NCBI GenBank assembly: GCA_964613795.1
Contig: CAZTJR010000011.1
Span: 1-64,000, forward strand
From: Chromatocurvus sp964613795
GTDB lineage: Bacteria; Pseudomonadota; Gammaproteobacteria; Pseudomonadales; Halieaceae
Direction of reading: 5' to 3'
Length of the DNA: 64,000 bases
The position numbers were made by a program, and so were the translations under genes. The notes under the pieces were generated by a model, which was not told the origin of the DNA, did not search any database, and saw only the letters and a program-made list of their open reading frames with translations. Below are positions 18,841-28,379 of the stretch, one piece after another; position 1 is the first letter of the stretch; every line of letters begins with the position of its first letter.

Positions 18841-19986
18841 TCAGGTTTCTTCAGCGCCGGTTGGCATTACCTGATTCCGCCCGGCCGCCTTGCTTGCATA
18901 AAGGCACTTGTCCGCCTGTTCCAGCACGTCCTCGGCCGGCTGTCCGTCCGATATCGCGAGACCGATGGACGCCGTTACCACCGACGTACCATCGTCGCGG
19001 TACTCGTGATCGATAGCCAGATCCTGTATCTGCTGACGGAGTGCTTCCATGGCAACCCGGCCGCCGCTCATGTCTGTATCGCGCAGCAGCACCAGGAACT
19101 CCTCGCCACCGTAGCGGTAGACGCGGTCCGTGCGACGCTTGAGACCCTTCTTCAGACAAGCCGCTACCGCCTGCAGGGCACGGTCTCCGGCCTGATGACC
19201 GTAGTGATCATTGAATGACTTGAAGTGATCGAGATCCAGTAACGCCAGCACATAGGGCACACGCTGTTGCTGCAGCTGCGCCAGATCCCGATCCAGGGCG
19301 CGGCGGTTGAGTACCGCGGTCAGGCTGTCGGTCTCGCTGTACCGTGTGATAGCCCGATTGGCCTGCTGTAGCGCTTCATTGTCCCGCCGCGTGATTTCCA
19401 GTGCCTCGAGTTCACGGAATTTGATGCGGTAGTTCTGTATGGCAATGATCATGGCCAGACCGGTCATGATGCCGACGTTGGTGTAAAGCGCGCGCATGAG
19501 GGTGGGCGTGGATTCCGGCATGACCCAGTTCGCCCCGACGGCATAAACGAGGAATGCGCCGCCGAAAAACAGCAGCGCCAGCCAGGGCCGCACAAAAAAC
19601 ATCGCAGACAAAATGAAGACGTGAAGATAGAACAGATCAAAGGCGTCGCGAAAGGCGAGGTTCAGCGTGGCCGTGGCAATCAGCAGACCGCCCACCACAA
19701 CGATAAATGTCGCAATGACAGGCCCCAGTCGCCGCTCATCCTGTCGCCAGCGCCAGGCGAGGGGAACAATGAGCAGCACTGCCGTCAGCGTTGCAATCCG
19801 GAACCCCACCAGCCAGTGGAACAGCGCTGGATCAATCGCGTCCACTCGGAACAGCGCGCCGAGTTCACGAGGGCTCATCGCCAGGTACGTCCGCTCGCGC
19901 GACAGGAACAACAGCATCAGAAACGTGACAACACCCGCCAGAATCCATAGGCGCGCCAGGTTCTGCCGATCTATTTCGGCACGCAC
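18841..19986 (-). CDS. membrane diguanylate cyclase (GGDEF)
   Basis: This 381-residue protein has about six transmembrane helices in residues 10-190 and a GGDEF domain at about 215-375. The active-site motif is GGEEF (293-297), preceded by an RxxD inhibitory site (RRTD, 284-287) at the correct five-residue spacing. It should therefore make cyclic di-GMP and be feedback-inhibited. 'DSLTAVLNRRALDRDL' marks the domain start. Translation begins with GTG at 19986, because no ATG precedes the first membrane helix. It is convergent with the penicillin acylase gene and divergent from the metallopeptidase gene. The N-terminal sensor type is not recognised. Confidence 0.88.
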   Translation of the reverse strand: MRAEIDRQNLARLWILAGVVTFLMLLFLSRERTYLAMSPRELGALFRVDAIDPALFHWLVGFRIATLTAVLLIVPLAWRWRQDERRLGPVIATFIVVVGGLLIATATLNLAFRDAFDLFYLHVFILSAMFFVRPWLALLFFGGAFLVYAVGANWVMPESTPTLMRALYTNVGIMTGLAMIIAIQNYRIKFRELEALEITRRDNEALQQANRAITRYSETDSLTAVLNRRALDRDLAQLQQQRVPYVLALLDLDHFKSFNDHYGHQAGDRALQAVAACLKKGLKRRTDRVYRYGGEEFLVLLRDTDMSGGRVAMEALRQQIQDLAIDHEYRDDGTSVVTASIGLAISDGQPAEDVLEQADKCLYASKAAGRNQVMPTGAEET

Positions 19987-20155
19987 CGCGCGCTGTCGGC
20001 CCTTGTTCGCGATTACTGGCTCTCCTTCCTTATTCAGAAATCTCTCCCTCTGCGTAAACGTGCAGCCGATTGTGCAGGACGCAACGTCCGCGGGGATTGA
20101 GCAGGCGTCTGCGGCTGTATATCATCCGGGTCTTCCCGCCGTCCGGATAGCTGCC

Positions 20156-22756
20156 ATGCCTGTACTTTGCTCCTCTCTCTACTTCCGCTTCCGCTTCCGC
20201 TTCCGCGCTGCGCTTCGCGGCGTTACCGCGCCCCTGAGCCTTATTTTATCAATGTTGGCGTTGTCCGGCACAGCACTGTCGGCCGCGACCCTGGCCGACA
20301 CAGCCAGCGCCTCCGGCGCCGCGCATGGCACTCAGCGCATTGGTTCCGGCGCAGATGCCTTTGCCCAGCTTGGCCAGATGCTGCCCACGCCCAACACGTA
20401 CCGTACGGCGTCGGGGGCACCTGGCCACGATTACTGGCAGCAGCAGGTGGACTACCAGATTGATGCCACCCTGAACGCGGAGGCGCGGCGCATTGACGCC
20501 AGTGCACGCATAACCTACCGCAACAACTCGCCGGACACGCTGCGCTATCTTTGGCTGCAGCTCGACCAGAACCGCTTCAAGGCGGATTCCCTCGACCAGC
20601 GGTCGCGAACGGTCGCCAAGGACGTGGTCTCCTACCAGGATCTGCGGCAGCATCAGTCGATATCGACCGGCAACTATGGCTACAGTGACCTGAGCTTCAG
20701 AATCGCGGGGGAGGCGGTGCCCTTCGTGGTGGTGGACACGCTGGTCCGGCTGGATCTGCCGACGGCGCTGACATCGGGCGCGCAGGTGGTCATGGATGTC
20801 ACCTGGTCGTTCAATATTGTGGAGCGCGACACCGTGCGCAGTCGCGGGGGCTATGAGAACTTCGACGACTCGGACACGCAGATCTTCTTCCTCGCCCAGT
20901 GGTTTCCGAGGCTCGCCGCCTACAGCGACTATGAGGGTTGGCACAACAAGGCCTTTCTTGGCTCCGGCGAGTTCACCCTGGAGTTCGGCAATTACGGCGT
21001 CAACCTCACCGTGCCGGACAATCACATCGTGTCGTCGACCGGTGCGCTGAAAAATCCCCGCGAAGTCCTGACCGATGTCCAGAGCGAGCGCCTGGCCAGT
21101 GTGAGCAGCGAACGACCGGACTTTATCGTGACGCCGGAGGAGGCGCTGGCGAACGAAAAGACCACGGCGAAAGGCCGCAAGACCTGGCGCTTTGAGGCCG
21201 AGAACGTGCGCGATTTCGCCTGGGCGAGTTCCAGCAAGTTCATCTGGGACGCCATGGTCCACGAGCAGCCCGGTGCGCGCCATGACCGGGTGCTGGCGAT
21301 GTCCTTCTATCCCAACGAGGCAGAGCCGGTGTGGTCGATGTATTCCACCCAGGCCGTTGTCCACACCATGGATGTGTACAGCCGCCTGTCATTTGACTAC
21401 CCCTACCCGACTGCACAGTCGGTGAATACCTGGCAGGCCGGTGGCATGGAGTATCCCATGATCACCTTCAACGGCTATCGTCCGGATCCCCCAAAATCCA
21501 CAAACGACGATCCGGCGTCGCCAGAGGCCCGCGCAGAGGCGCAGCGGGCCTACTCGCTGCAGGTCAAGTACGGCCTGATTGGCGTTGTCATCCATGAGAT
21601 AGGGCACATTTATTTTCCCATGGTGGTCAATTCCGATGAGCGGCAGTGGACCTGGATGGATGAGGGGCTGAATACCTTCCTGCAGTATGTATCGCAGCTG
21701 GAGTGGGAGGAAGACTATCCGGTCTTCCGGCGCATCTCCGACCCGCTGATCCGGGAAACCAACGTGCTCGACATGATTCCTGAGTACATGACATCGTCCA
21801 ATCAGGTGCCCGTCATGACGCAGTCGGATTCCGTGCTGAACCTGGGCCCCAACGCCTACACCAAGCCTGCGGCGGCGCTGACCATTCTGCGGGAAACCGT
21901 CATGGGTCGTGAGCTGTTCGACTTTGCGTTCCGCGAATACGCCGAGCGCTGGAAGTTCAAGCGGCCGACCCCGGCGGATTTCTTCCGCACCATGGAAGAT
22001 GCGTCCGGTATAGATCTCGACTGGTTCTGGCGCGCGTGGTTCTTCACCACCGATCATGTGGATATCGCTATCAGTGATGTGCGCGCTTATCGGCTTAAGC
22101 ACGATGATCCCGATGTCGATTTTCCCCTGGACCGGGAGGAGCGCGCGCGCGATTACCCGGCGCCGATCAGCGTCGAGCGCAACCGCGAGGCGGGCATCGT
22201 GCCGCGGGCGTCCCGCATTGAGGCGCTGCAGGATCTGTACAGTGACAACGACGTCTACACCGTCACCAACAAGGACCGCAATGAAGCGGCAGACAAGTTT
22301 GACAAGCTCGAGGCCTGGGAACAGCGGGTCTTCAGGCAGGCCATCGAGGATGAGTCTCTCTTCTACTTCATTGATTTCGACAACCTCGGCGGGATTCCCA
22401 CGCCGCTGCTGCTGACCATTTACTACGAAGATGGCGGCGAGCGTGCGCTGGAGCTGCCGGTGGAGATCTGGCGCAAGGACGCGGTGTCCGTGACCCACCG
22501 CCTGATTGAGACCCGGCCTATCGCCGCCATTGCTCTGGATGAGCGCCACCAGACGGCGGACGCGGACTACTCTAACAACCGTTTTCCAGCAAAGATCCGG
22601 CAATCGCGCCTGTCTGTGTTCAAGAAGAAGACGGCGAAGCGCAATCTGATGGCTGACATGCTGCACGAGCTGCGCGAGAGCGGCAAAGTGGATGCCAGCG
22701 ACGATCGCAAGGCACCGCTGGTACCCGCCCGCGATGCGCGCGAAGACGCGCGATGA
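20156..22756 (+). CDS. M1-family zinc metallopeptidase, exported
   Basis: The open frame extends upstream to 19667, but that part overlaps the diguanylate cyclase gene antisense. The ATG at 20156 gives 866 residues starting with a basic, aromatic N-region and a hydrophobic signal ('GVTAPLSLILSMLALSGTALSA'). Zinc ligands are His480, His484 (HEIGH) and Glu503 ('WMDEGL'), the HEXXH-X18-E pattern of M1 aminopeptidases. 'GGMEYPM' stands in place of the GAMEN exopeptidase motif. It is likely periplasmic. The hexamer TTCCGC is repeated four times in the N-region. The gene overlaps the next by ATGA (22753-22756). Confidence 0.88.
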   Translation: MPVLCSSLYFRFRFRFRAALRGVTAPLSLILSMLALSGTALSAATLADTASASGAAHGTQRIGSGADAFAQLGQMLPTPNTYRTASGAPGHDYWQQQVDYQIDATLNAEARRIDASARITYRNNSPDTLRYLWLQLDQNRFKADSLDQRSRTVAKDVVSYQDLRQHQSISTGNYGYSDLSFRIAGEAVPFVVVDTLVRLDLPTALTSGAQVVMDVTWSFNIVERDTVRSRGGYENFDDSDTQIFFLAQWFPRLAAYSDYEGWHNKAFLGSGEFTLEFGNYGVNLTVPDNHIVSSTGALKNPREVLTDVQSERLASVSSERPDFIVTPEEALANEKTTAKGRKTWRFEAENVRDFAWASSSKFIWDAMVHEQPGARHDRVLAMSFYPNEAEPVWSMYSTQAVVHTMDVYSRLSFDYPYPTAQSVNTWQAGGMEYPMITFNGYRPDPPKSTNDDPASPEARAEAQRAYSLQVKYGLIGVVIHEIGHIYFPMVVNSDERQWTWMDEGLNTFLQYVSQLEWEEDYPVFRRISDPLIRETNVLDMIPEYMTSSNQVPVMTQSDSVLNLGPNAYTKPAAALTILRETVMGRELFDFAFREYAERWKFKRPTPADFFRTMEDASGIDLDWFWRAWFFTTDHVDIAISDVRAYRLKHDDPDVDFPLDREERARDYPAPISVERNREAGIVPRASRIEALQDLYSDNDVYTVTNKDRNEAADKFDKLEAWEQRVFRQAIEDESLFYFIDFDNLGGIPTPLLLTIYYEDGGERALELPVEIWRKDAVSVTHRLIETRPIAAIALDERHQTADADYSNNRFPAKIRQSRLSVFKKKTAKRNLMADMLHELRESGKVDASDDRKAPLVPARDAREDAR
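20183..20206 (+). repeat. hexanucleotide repeat (TTCCGC)x4 in a signal peptide
   Basis: Four perfect copies of TTCCGC encode Phe-Arg repeated four times at about residues 10-17 of the metallopeptidase. The unit length keeps the frame, so copy changes would lengthen or shorten the basic N-region of the signal peptide without knocking the gene out. Confidence 0.7.
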
Positions 22757-23256
22757 GTAGATGCGCGGTGTCCGCGTTATGTGCGCCGCGAGCTGCGGCG
22801 CACAGTCGCCGGCAGCGCGTGCATCGCTGGCTGCTGGGGCTGGTGCTGATATTGAGCGCAGCCCACGGCAGCGCCCATCGCGGCCATGCCGTGTGGACCG
22901 ATATTCACTGGGCGGACGATCGCTTCGAGCTCACCCATCGACTGCACGTACCCGACGCGATCACGGTGAACCGCTTTATGGATGGCTCCCTGCCCATTGA
23001 AGACCTGCGCAGTCTGGCGCTGGTCGCGCTATACGTGGAAGATCGATTCTTGCTGGCCGGTACCGACGGCGTGGTGCTTGAGACGCTCGGAGCAGAAATC
23101 GTCGATGGCTTTGTCTATGTCTACCAGGAATGGTCAACCTCGCTGCCCGCGGCGTTTCCCGAGATCGACAACCGGGTCCTGCTGGATGTTGAGCCCGGGT
23201 CGCAGGCGTTCATCCGCATAACGGGTCCCGGGCTGGACGAGGAGCGCGTGCGCTGA
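22753..23256 (+). CDS. DUF6702-like exported protein
   Basis: This 167-residue protein has a basic N-terminus and a hydrophobic signal ('WLLGLVLILSAAHGSAHRGHA', cleavage near residue 43). A small beta-rich domain follows ('TDIHWADDRFELTHRLHVPDAITVNRF', 'VYVYQEWSTSLP'). It resembles the DUF6702 family, which often accompanies M1 peptidase genes, and here it overlaps one by ATGA. It is probably a periplasmic partner of the peptidase. The family call is from memory of its pattern and is moderately sure; the function is unknown. Confidence 0.65.
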   Translation: MSRCAVSALCAPRAAAHSRRQRVHRWLLGLVLILSAAHGSAHRGHAVWTDIHWADDRFELTHRLHVPDAITVNRFMDGSLPIEDLRSLALVALYVEDRFLLAGTDGVVLETLGAEIVDGFVYVYQEWSTSLPAAFPEIDNRVLLDVEPGSQAFIRITGPGLDEERVR

Positions 23257-23275
23257 GGCCCAGCGCCGCGATCTG

Positions 23276-25699
23276 TCAGGGCTGCAGCGTCAGCGTCTCA
23301 AACAGCACCGTTTCAATCTTTTTTCGGCTGTAGAACGCCGGAAACACCTTGTCGTTGGCCCACAGCTCGAACAGGTTATCGTACAGCGGATGGTCCGGGT
23401 CGCCCACCTGACCCGGGGTGTTCATGCCCAGCGTGTTGTCCCAGTCGCGGGTATCCACAAAAATCCGGAATGATGCGCCGGAGGTCTGATTGTTCCCGCT
23501 GCCGGTATTGCCGATGGTGAAGCCGTTGCCACCGCGAGGCACCGGGCCCACATTGAGTCGCTCGCGGGTTGTCGCGTTCACGGCACTGGCGAGGGGGTGC
23601 TGTATCAGGGCGTGTTTATAATCTGACTGGCCATAGACCCAGTTCGAGGCGTTGCCGCCGAGCCTGTCACGCAAATCCGCGACTCCTTGCGCCAGGGCAT
23701 TACGCAGGAAGGCATCGCGTCCGGCCACGGGGTCGTCTCCGAAGTCGCCATCCGGCGCCAGCAGAAAATCGATCATCCGCTTCATGCCGATGGTCAGGAG
23801 GTCGCGGCCCGGCTCGGCAATCTTCAGCGTTTCGATGTTTTCCAGCAGGCGCCTCTCAAAGGCCACATAGATACCGGCTGCAATGGAGTCCTTGTCCAGC
23901 ACGAAATCCCACGCCAGCAGGCGCTGGCGTGCCTGCTCCACCGCGGTATCGTCGGACCGCAGGTCATTGAGCATCGGCACCAGGGTGCGGGCTGGAATGG
24001 ACAGGGTGTCATGCTGCAGCTGGATCATATCCATCATGTTGAACTTGCGCCCCGAGCCCAGGACTTCGCTGGCCCGCGCCCAGCGGTAGGGGTCGGCCCA
24101 GGTGTAACCGATGGCGTCCAGGTAGGGGTAGTCCGGCCGGGTGTAGTTGCTGTTGGACGTCTCGATATAGCCGCGCTCCGGATTGACCTCGTGGGGCTTG
24201 GCCTTGATGGGCAGGTAGCCGTCCCATTCGTAGCGTCCATCCCCCGGTACCGGCACCATGCCGGAGAAATTGCGGCGCAGGGGAGCAATCCCCACCGCCT
24301 GCAGACCGATCGTGCCATCGCGGTCGGCCCAGACCATGTTTTCTCCTGGGATGTTGCTGTAGTGGCTGGCTTCGCGAAAGGCTTCCCAGCTGGTCGCCTG
24401 GTTCATGCGCAGTGACGCCAGGTAGGGGGCGCCGCCGGGTTCCATCCACGCCGGGCGCACGGCATAGGCAAGGTGCCTGTCCCGGTCCTGGAAGGTCACC
24501 GGGCCGTGGCGTGTGTACAGGAGCTCCACGGTCACCGGATCATCGCCTTTTACGGGGATGACCTCCTCAATCACCTGCATGGTTTCCCAGCGGCCCTGGT
24601 ACCGGTATTGCCGGGGGTTCTGCGGATGGGTTTCGTAGACCATCAGGTCCTCACCGTCGGTGCGGAATACCGTCAGCCCCCAGGCGCCGTAGCCATTGTG
24701 GCCGATGGATATGCCCGGGATTTCCGGTTCGCCGCCACCGATCACGTTCCAGCCGGGGCCCACCAGGTGGGCCCAGTAGCGCAGCGAGGGTACCGCCTGG
24801 GCGCGGTGCGGATCGTTGACCATCATCGGCGAGCCGTCCTGGGTAAGATCGCCGCCGACCACCCAGTTATTGCTACCGATGTCTTCAATGGCGCGCTTGT
24901 GCAGCGCCTGGTCTTCCTCATCACGCAACGCCGCCAGCCGGGCAAAGTTGTTCTCATCGTTGCGGTAGTCAGCGACCACATCCTGAGGCTCAAAGCGCAG
25001 CCGGTCGCGATAGGCGTTGTAGAGACGGAGAATGTCGTTTTCCAGCAGGGACTCGCAATCGATCAGCGGGTCGAGCGTGAGGTCGGGCTCGTGGGGATGA
25101 AAGTAGGACAGCTCACGCACCACGTCCTCGCCCAGCAGGCAGACCGCCCGCCCGGTGTCCAGTTCGCGGCCAATATTGCCCAGCAGGCCCTGATGGCGTG
25201 AGATTACCACCTCCGGGGTCCAGTGCCTGGGCTGTATGTCGAGAATGCGGAAGGGCAGCGGCAGCGCGTCGGGTCTGGCCAGCGCCGCGTCGATATAGGC
25301 ATTCACGCCATCGACAAAGGCGTTGATGATGGCGACGCCCCGGGGATGGTAATGGCTCAGTTCCTGATCAAGGTTGCCACGGAACTTGAACAGACGGGTG
25401 CCGTGATCGCGCTCGACCATGCGTGGGCCAAGCATCTCTGCGGTGGTGCCGGTTGCCTGGGCGCGCCAGATCTCAAACTGGAACAGCCGGTCGCGGGCGG
25501 CGCTGTAGCCCTGGGCGAAGAACAGGTCGTGCTCGGTTTTGGCGTAGATATGGGATATGCCCCACTTGTCCTTGAGAATCTCCACCGGCTGCTCCAGTCC
25601 TGGCACCTGCAGGACCTGGTCGCTCTGGGAAAATGCCGGCGCGTTGAGCAGAGCGGTGCTGGCTATTGCCAGAACAAGCAAGAGGCGATGACGGGTCAT
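23276..25699 (-). CDS. penicillin acylase (S45, Ntn hydrolase) family protein, exported
   Basis: This 807-residue protein has a signal peptide (MTRHRLLLVLAIASTALLNAPAFS, cleavage near residue 25). The alpha-chain start is 'VEILKDKWGISHIYAKTEHDLFFAQGYSAARDRLFQ', which is typical of S45 acylases. The predicted nucleophile after autoproteolysis is Ser276 in 'DIGSNNWVVGG', with 'NDPHR' downstream. It is convergent with the DUF6702-like gene and 19 bases from it. Together with the acylase at 16465 it makes two such enzymes within 9 kb. Acyl-homoserine lactones, beta-lactams or N-acyl amino acids are possible substrates. None can be chosen from sequence. Confidence 0.9.
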   Translation of the reverse strand: MTRHRLLLVLAIASTALLNAPAFSQSDQVLQVPGLEQPVEILKDKWGISHIYAKTEHDLFFAQGYSAARDRLFQFEIWRAQATGTTAEMLGPRMVERDHGTRLFKFRGNLDQELSHYHPRGVAIINAFVDGVNAYIDAALARPDALPLPFRILDIQPRHWTPEVVISRHQGLLGNIGRELDTGRAVCLLGEDVVRELSYFHPHEPDLTLDPLIDCESLLENDILRLYNAYRDRLRFEPQDVVADYRNDENNFARLAALRDEEDQALHKRAIEDIGSNNWVVGGDLTQDGSPMMVNDPHRAQAVPSLRYWAHLVGPGWNVIGGGEPEIPGISIGHNGYGAWGLTVFRTDGEDLMVYETHPQNPRQYRYQGRWETMQVIEEVIPVKGDDPVTVELLYTRHGPVTFQDRDRHLAYAVRPAWMEPGGAPYLASLRMNQATSWEAFREASHYSNIPGENMVWADRDGTIGLQAVGIAPLRRNFSGMVPVPGDGRYEWDGYLPIKAKPHEVNPERGYIETSNSNYTRPDYPYLDAIGYTWADPYRWARASEVLGSGRKFNMMDMIQLQHDTLSIPARTLVPMLNDLRSDDTAVEQARQRLLAWDFVLDKDSIAAGIYVAFERRLLENIETLKIAEPGRDLLTIGMKRMIDFLLAPDGDFGDDPVAGRDAFLRNALAQGVADLRDRLGGNASNWVYGQSDYKHALIQHPLASAVNATTRERLNVGPVPRGGNGFTIGNTGSGNNQTSGASFRIFVDTRDWDNTLGMNTPGQVGDPDHPLYDNLFELWANDKVFPAFYSRKKIETVLFETLTLQP

Positions 25700-25736
25700 A
25701 GAGGCTTTCCTTTGTTTTTTTCCTGGATAGGGTGGC

Positions 25737-27194
25737 CTAGGGGATGCGGTCTGCGTAGGAGTCGCCGGTAATCATTCGCACCGAGCGACCGTCTTCCTCG
25801 ACAAAGCGCACGACTTCACCCACCGCACTGCCGCCACTCGGTGCCTTGAGCAGGAAGCGCCCTTCACCCAGAGGTTCAAGTGTTTGCGTGACGTCGATGC
25901 TGTCGGCATCGGGTCGCAGCAGAACCAGCTGCTCGTTCATGAGCACCACCTGCATGTCGGCCCAGGTAGAGCGGTAGATGCCCGCGAAGCGCGCCCAGTC
26001 CGCCTGCCATTCGACCGCCTCGGGCTCTGCCTGTGTCGCCCTGGCGACGGCCTGGCCGACGGTTTTCATGAGCTCGGCTGATATGTGTGAGGGGCCGGAG
26101 TCGTTGGTGTTGGTCAGCACAATGACGCCGATTTCGTCATCCAGCTGGATCCGCGTATGTGTAGTGAAGCCCGGGTAGCCGCCGCCGTGGCCCACGTAAA
26201 GCCTGTCGTCGACGCGCATGACGGCAAAGCCGATGCCCTGGCCGCGCGTCCAGTCGTTTTCCAGCATGCGCACGCGATGCATTTCGCGCAGGGAGGCGGT
26301 GGACAGAACACGGTTATCGCCGCGCGCGCCCTCACGGAACTGTGCCGACACAAAGCGCGCCATGTCTTCCATGGTGGAGGTCAGTCCCGTGGCCGACGCC
26401 ATGGCGCGGGCGTCGACAAAGGGCATGATGGCGCGACTGCCATCAGGCATGCGACGGCCATAGCCGGTGGCCAGCTTCGGATCCTCACGATCAATACTGC
26501 TGGCCGTCATGGCCAGCGGGTCAAAGATGTTCGCCTGCAGATACCCGGCCCAGCTCTGGCCGCTGACCTGCTCAACCACCATGCCTGCCAGCGTGTAGGC
26601 GAGATTCGAGTACTTCCAGCGCGTCTCGGGAGAAAACGCCGCCTGGCGTCCGGGCAGCAGCGCCTGCAGCTGTGCCGCGCTCGGAAACGCGAAGTCCGAC
26701 CAGTGCGGACCGGCCTCTCGCGGTAGCCCGGAGCTGTGGGTCAGAAGGTGCTCCAGGGTGATGGGCGCATCGTCGGGCGCTGCAGTCTGCACCTCGAACC
26801 ATGGCAGGTACTGCGTCACCGGGTCATCAAGGCGCAGCAGACCCTGCTCGCGCAACTGCATGATCGCCGTCGCGGTAAACAGCTTGCTGTGCGAGGCCAT
26901 GCGAAAGCGGGTGTCGGGCGTCATAGGCCGGTCAGAGGCTATGTCCGCATGACCGAAGCCCTGCGTCCAGACCAGATCATCTCCGGCGACGACGCCAACC
27001 ACGACGCCAGGAATGCCCCGATAGGCCAGCTGGCCCTCCATCCAGGCGGAGAACAGGCGTATGGAGGCCTGCACATCCGGATCGTCGGCCGGGTCCGGTT
27101 CCTGCGCGACGACAGAAAGGCTGAGCATCACGCCCAATAGTGACAGGCTGACGCTGCGCACATAGCGCAGGGGCGTCGTGAGTTCATGGATCAT
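25737..27194 (-). CDS. beta-lactamase-fold serine hydrolase (S12/class C type)
   Basis: This 485-residue protein has a signal peptide (hydrophobic residues about 13-30, cleavage near 'VVAQ'). The catalytic SxxK is Ser101-His-Ser-Lys104. The YxN motif is 'KYSNLAYT' near residue 196, and an 'HGGGYPG' box stands in place of KTG. The fold is shared by class C beta-lactamases, D-amino acid peptidases and esterases. A C-terminal extension of about 100 residues resembles the DUF3471-like lipocalin domain. It overlaps the upstream spermidine-synthase-like gene by ATGA (27191-27194), so the two are cotranscribed. Confidence 0.88.
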   Translation of the reverse strand: MIHELTTPLRYVRSVSLSLLGVMLSLSVVAQEPDPADDPDVQASIRLFSAWMEGQLAYRGIPGVVVGVVAGDDLVWTQGFGHADIASDRPMTPDTRFRMASHSKLFTATAIMQLREQGLLRLDDPVTQYLPWFEVQTAAPDDAPITLEHLLTHSSGLPREAGPHWSDFAFPSAAQLQALLPGRQAAFSPETRWKYSNLAYTLAGMVVEQVSGQSWAGYLQANIFDPLAMTASSIDREDPKLATGYGRRMPDGSRAIMPFVDARAMASATGLTSTMEDMARFVSAQFREGARGDNRVLSTASLREMHRVRMLENDWTRGQGIGFAVMRVDDRLYVGHGGGYPGFTTHTRIQLDDEIGVIVLTNTNDSGPSHISAELMKTVGQAVARATQAEPEAVEWQADWARFAGIYRSTWADMQVVLMNEQLVLLRPDADSIDVTQTLEPLGEGRFLLKAPSGGSAVGEVVRFVEEDGRSVRMITGDSYADRIP

Positions 27195-28129
27195 CTGATA
27201 AGCCTCGGGGTGGTCCTGACCTGAAGTCTAGCACTGCCTGCGCCGCGCAGGCCGCGGCGCGCGCAGTCTTTCGCCGAGTCAATATGCTGCTGCATGCCAA
27301 CACCGGTGGCGCCAAGCTTTTCCGCCCAGGCACTCAATTTCTCGCCGGCCGGGATCGGCGCGTCGGATAGCAGCAGCACATCATTGAGGCTGGGTGTGCT
27401 GCGCATCTGCAAACAGTGGTCGTAGTAGCCGGAGAGCCTTTCGATTAGCCGCCGTGTTTTGAAATCGCTGCTTATCGCAATGTTCACCACAACAACCCCG
27501 CCGGGGGCGAGGTTCGCGTGAATGTCCTGGAAAAAGCGGTGCGTGGTCAGGGGCAGGGGAAGATCATCGGCATCGTAGGCGTCGAGAAAGATATAGTCAT
27601 AGGGCGCTGCGCGCTGCTTTACAAAGTCCACCGCATCCGCAACGTGGACTCGCAGCTTTTCTGTCTCCTTGAGGCGAAAGTAGTTTTTGGCGATTTGTGC
27701 AACGACAGGATCGATCTCGACAGCATCCACATAAACCTCGGGAAACCGTGCCTGCACGAAGCTGGCGAAGGCGCCGCCGCCCAGCCCGATCATCAATAGC
27801 CTTTCCAGCTTCAGGGGCACCGCCAGGCCAACGGCCGCGCTGCGGAGATAGGGCATGGGCAATTGCTCCGGATGGCCGGGTTTAATCCGGCTCTGGTCTT
27901 CCCCAGACAGGTCGCCAAAGCGCATAGAGCGAAAGCCACGCTCGTCCACGACAAAAACGCGGCGGTTGAAGTCACTGGGCGCCTCGAAAACGACCTGCGT
28001 TGTCGCGGTATTCTGGATCGGCAACGCTGATGCGACTGGCGCCCAGATAATCGTCGCCGAACAGACTGTGTACAGGGCGAACGCCAGAAAAAGGCAGATT
28101 ACGCTGCTGCCGTGGGGTAGGAGTTTCAT
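27191..28129 (-). CDS. spermidine synthase-like methyltransferase-fold protein
   Basis: The ATG at 28129 gives 312 residues. An upstream in-frame start (28225) would add 32 residues of uncharged leader. The N-terminus has one hydrophobic helix ('SSVICLFLAFALYTVCSATIIWAPVASA'). The soluble domain has the Rossmann motif 'LLMIGLGGGAFASFVQARFP', 'VDAVEIDP' and 'YDYIFLDAYDADDLPLPLTT', matching the spermidine synthase superfamily. The Asp-rich aminopropyltransferase signature is only partly kept, so true polyamine synthesis is not assured. Membrane-anchored members of this kind are common and mostly uncharacterised. It is first in a two-gene operon with the serine hydrolase. Confidence 0.78.
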   Translation of the reverse strand: MKLLPHGSSVICLFLAFALYTVCSATIIWAPVASALPIQNTATTQVVFEAPSDFNRRVFVVDERGFRSMRFGDLSGEDQSRIKPGHPEQLPMPYLRSAAVGLAVPLKLERLLMIGLGGGAFASFVQARFPEVYVDAVEIDPVVAQIAKNYFRLKETEKLRVHVADAVDFVKQRAAPYDYIFLDAYDADDLPLPLTTHRFFQDIHANLAPGGVVVVNIAISSDFKTRRLIERLSGYYDHCLQMRSTPSLNDVLLLSDAPIPAGEKLSAWAEKLGATGVGMQQHIDSAKDCARRGLRGAGSARLQVRTTPRLIR

Positions 28130-28379
28130 AAGTTCAGTCTCGCATTGAGGCAGCCGTCGGGAAAAGCCTATATCAGATCCGGGTCTGGCGCGATCACTCC
28201 GGCAGGATGTGAAAGCCGAGGCCAACGAGTAGTGAACATGCTGTACGGTGATCCCGGGCCTCTACAGAAGAGGATGCGGACTGACCGATGAATCAGCCAA
28301 TCCGTGGCGTAAGCACGTGCGGCCCACTGGCCATGTGCTAACATTTTGTCTCGGTTTTCAAATACCAAGGAGGATCGCC
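28130..28379. promoter_or_regulatory. divergent intergenic region, spermidine synthase-like / PepSY genes
   Basis: This 250-base region separates two divergent transcription units. The forward gene has a strong ribosome binding site (AAGGAGG, about 28368-28374). No other repeat or clear promoter pair could be identified by eye. Confidence 0.3.

Noticed and set aside
19667..20155. Upstream extension of the M1 peptidase frame
   Set aside because: It overlaps the diguanylate cyclase gene antisense and lacks a signal peptide, which appears only from 20156.
20249..22666. Long reverse-strand frames (371 and 425 codons)
   Set aside because: Both lie antisense to the M1 peptidase with its zinc motif and show no domain.
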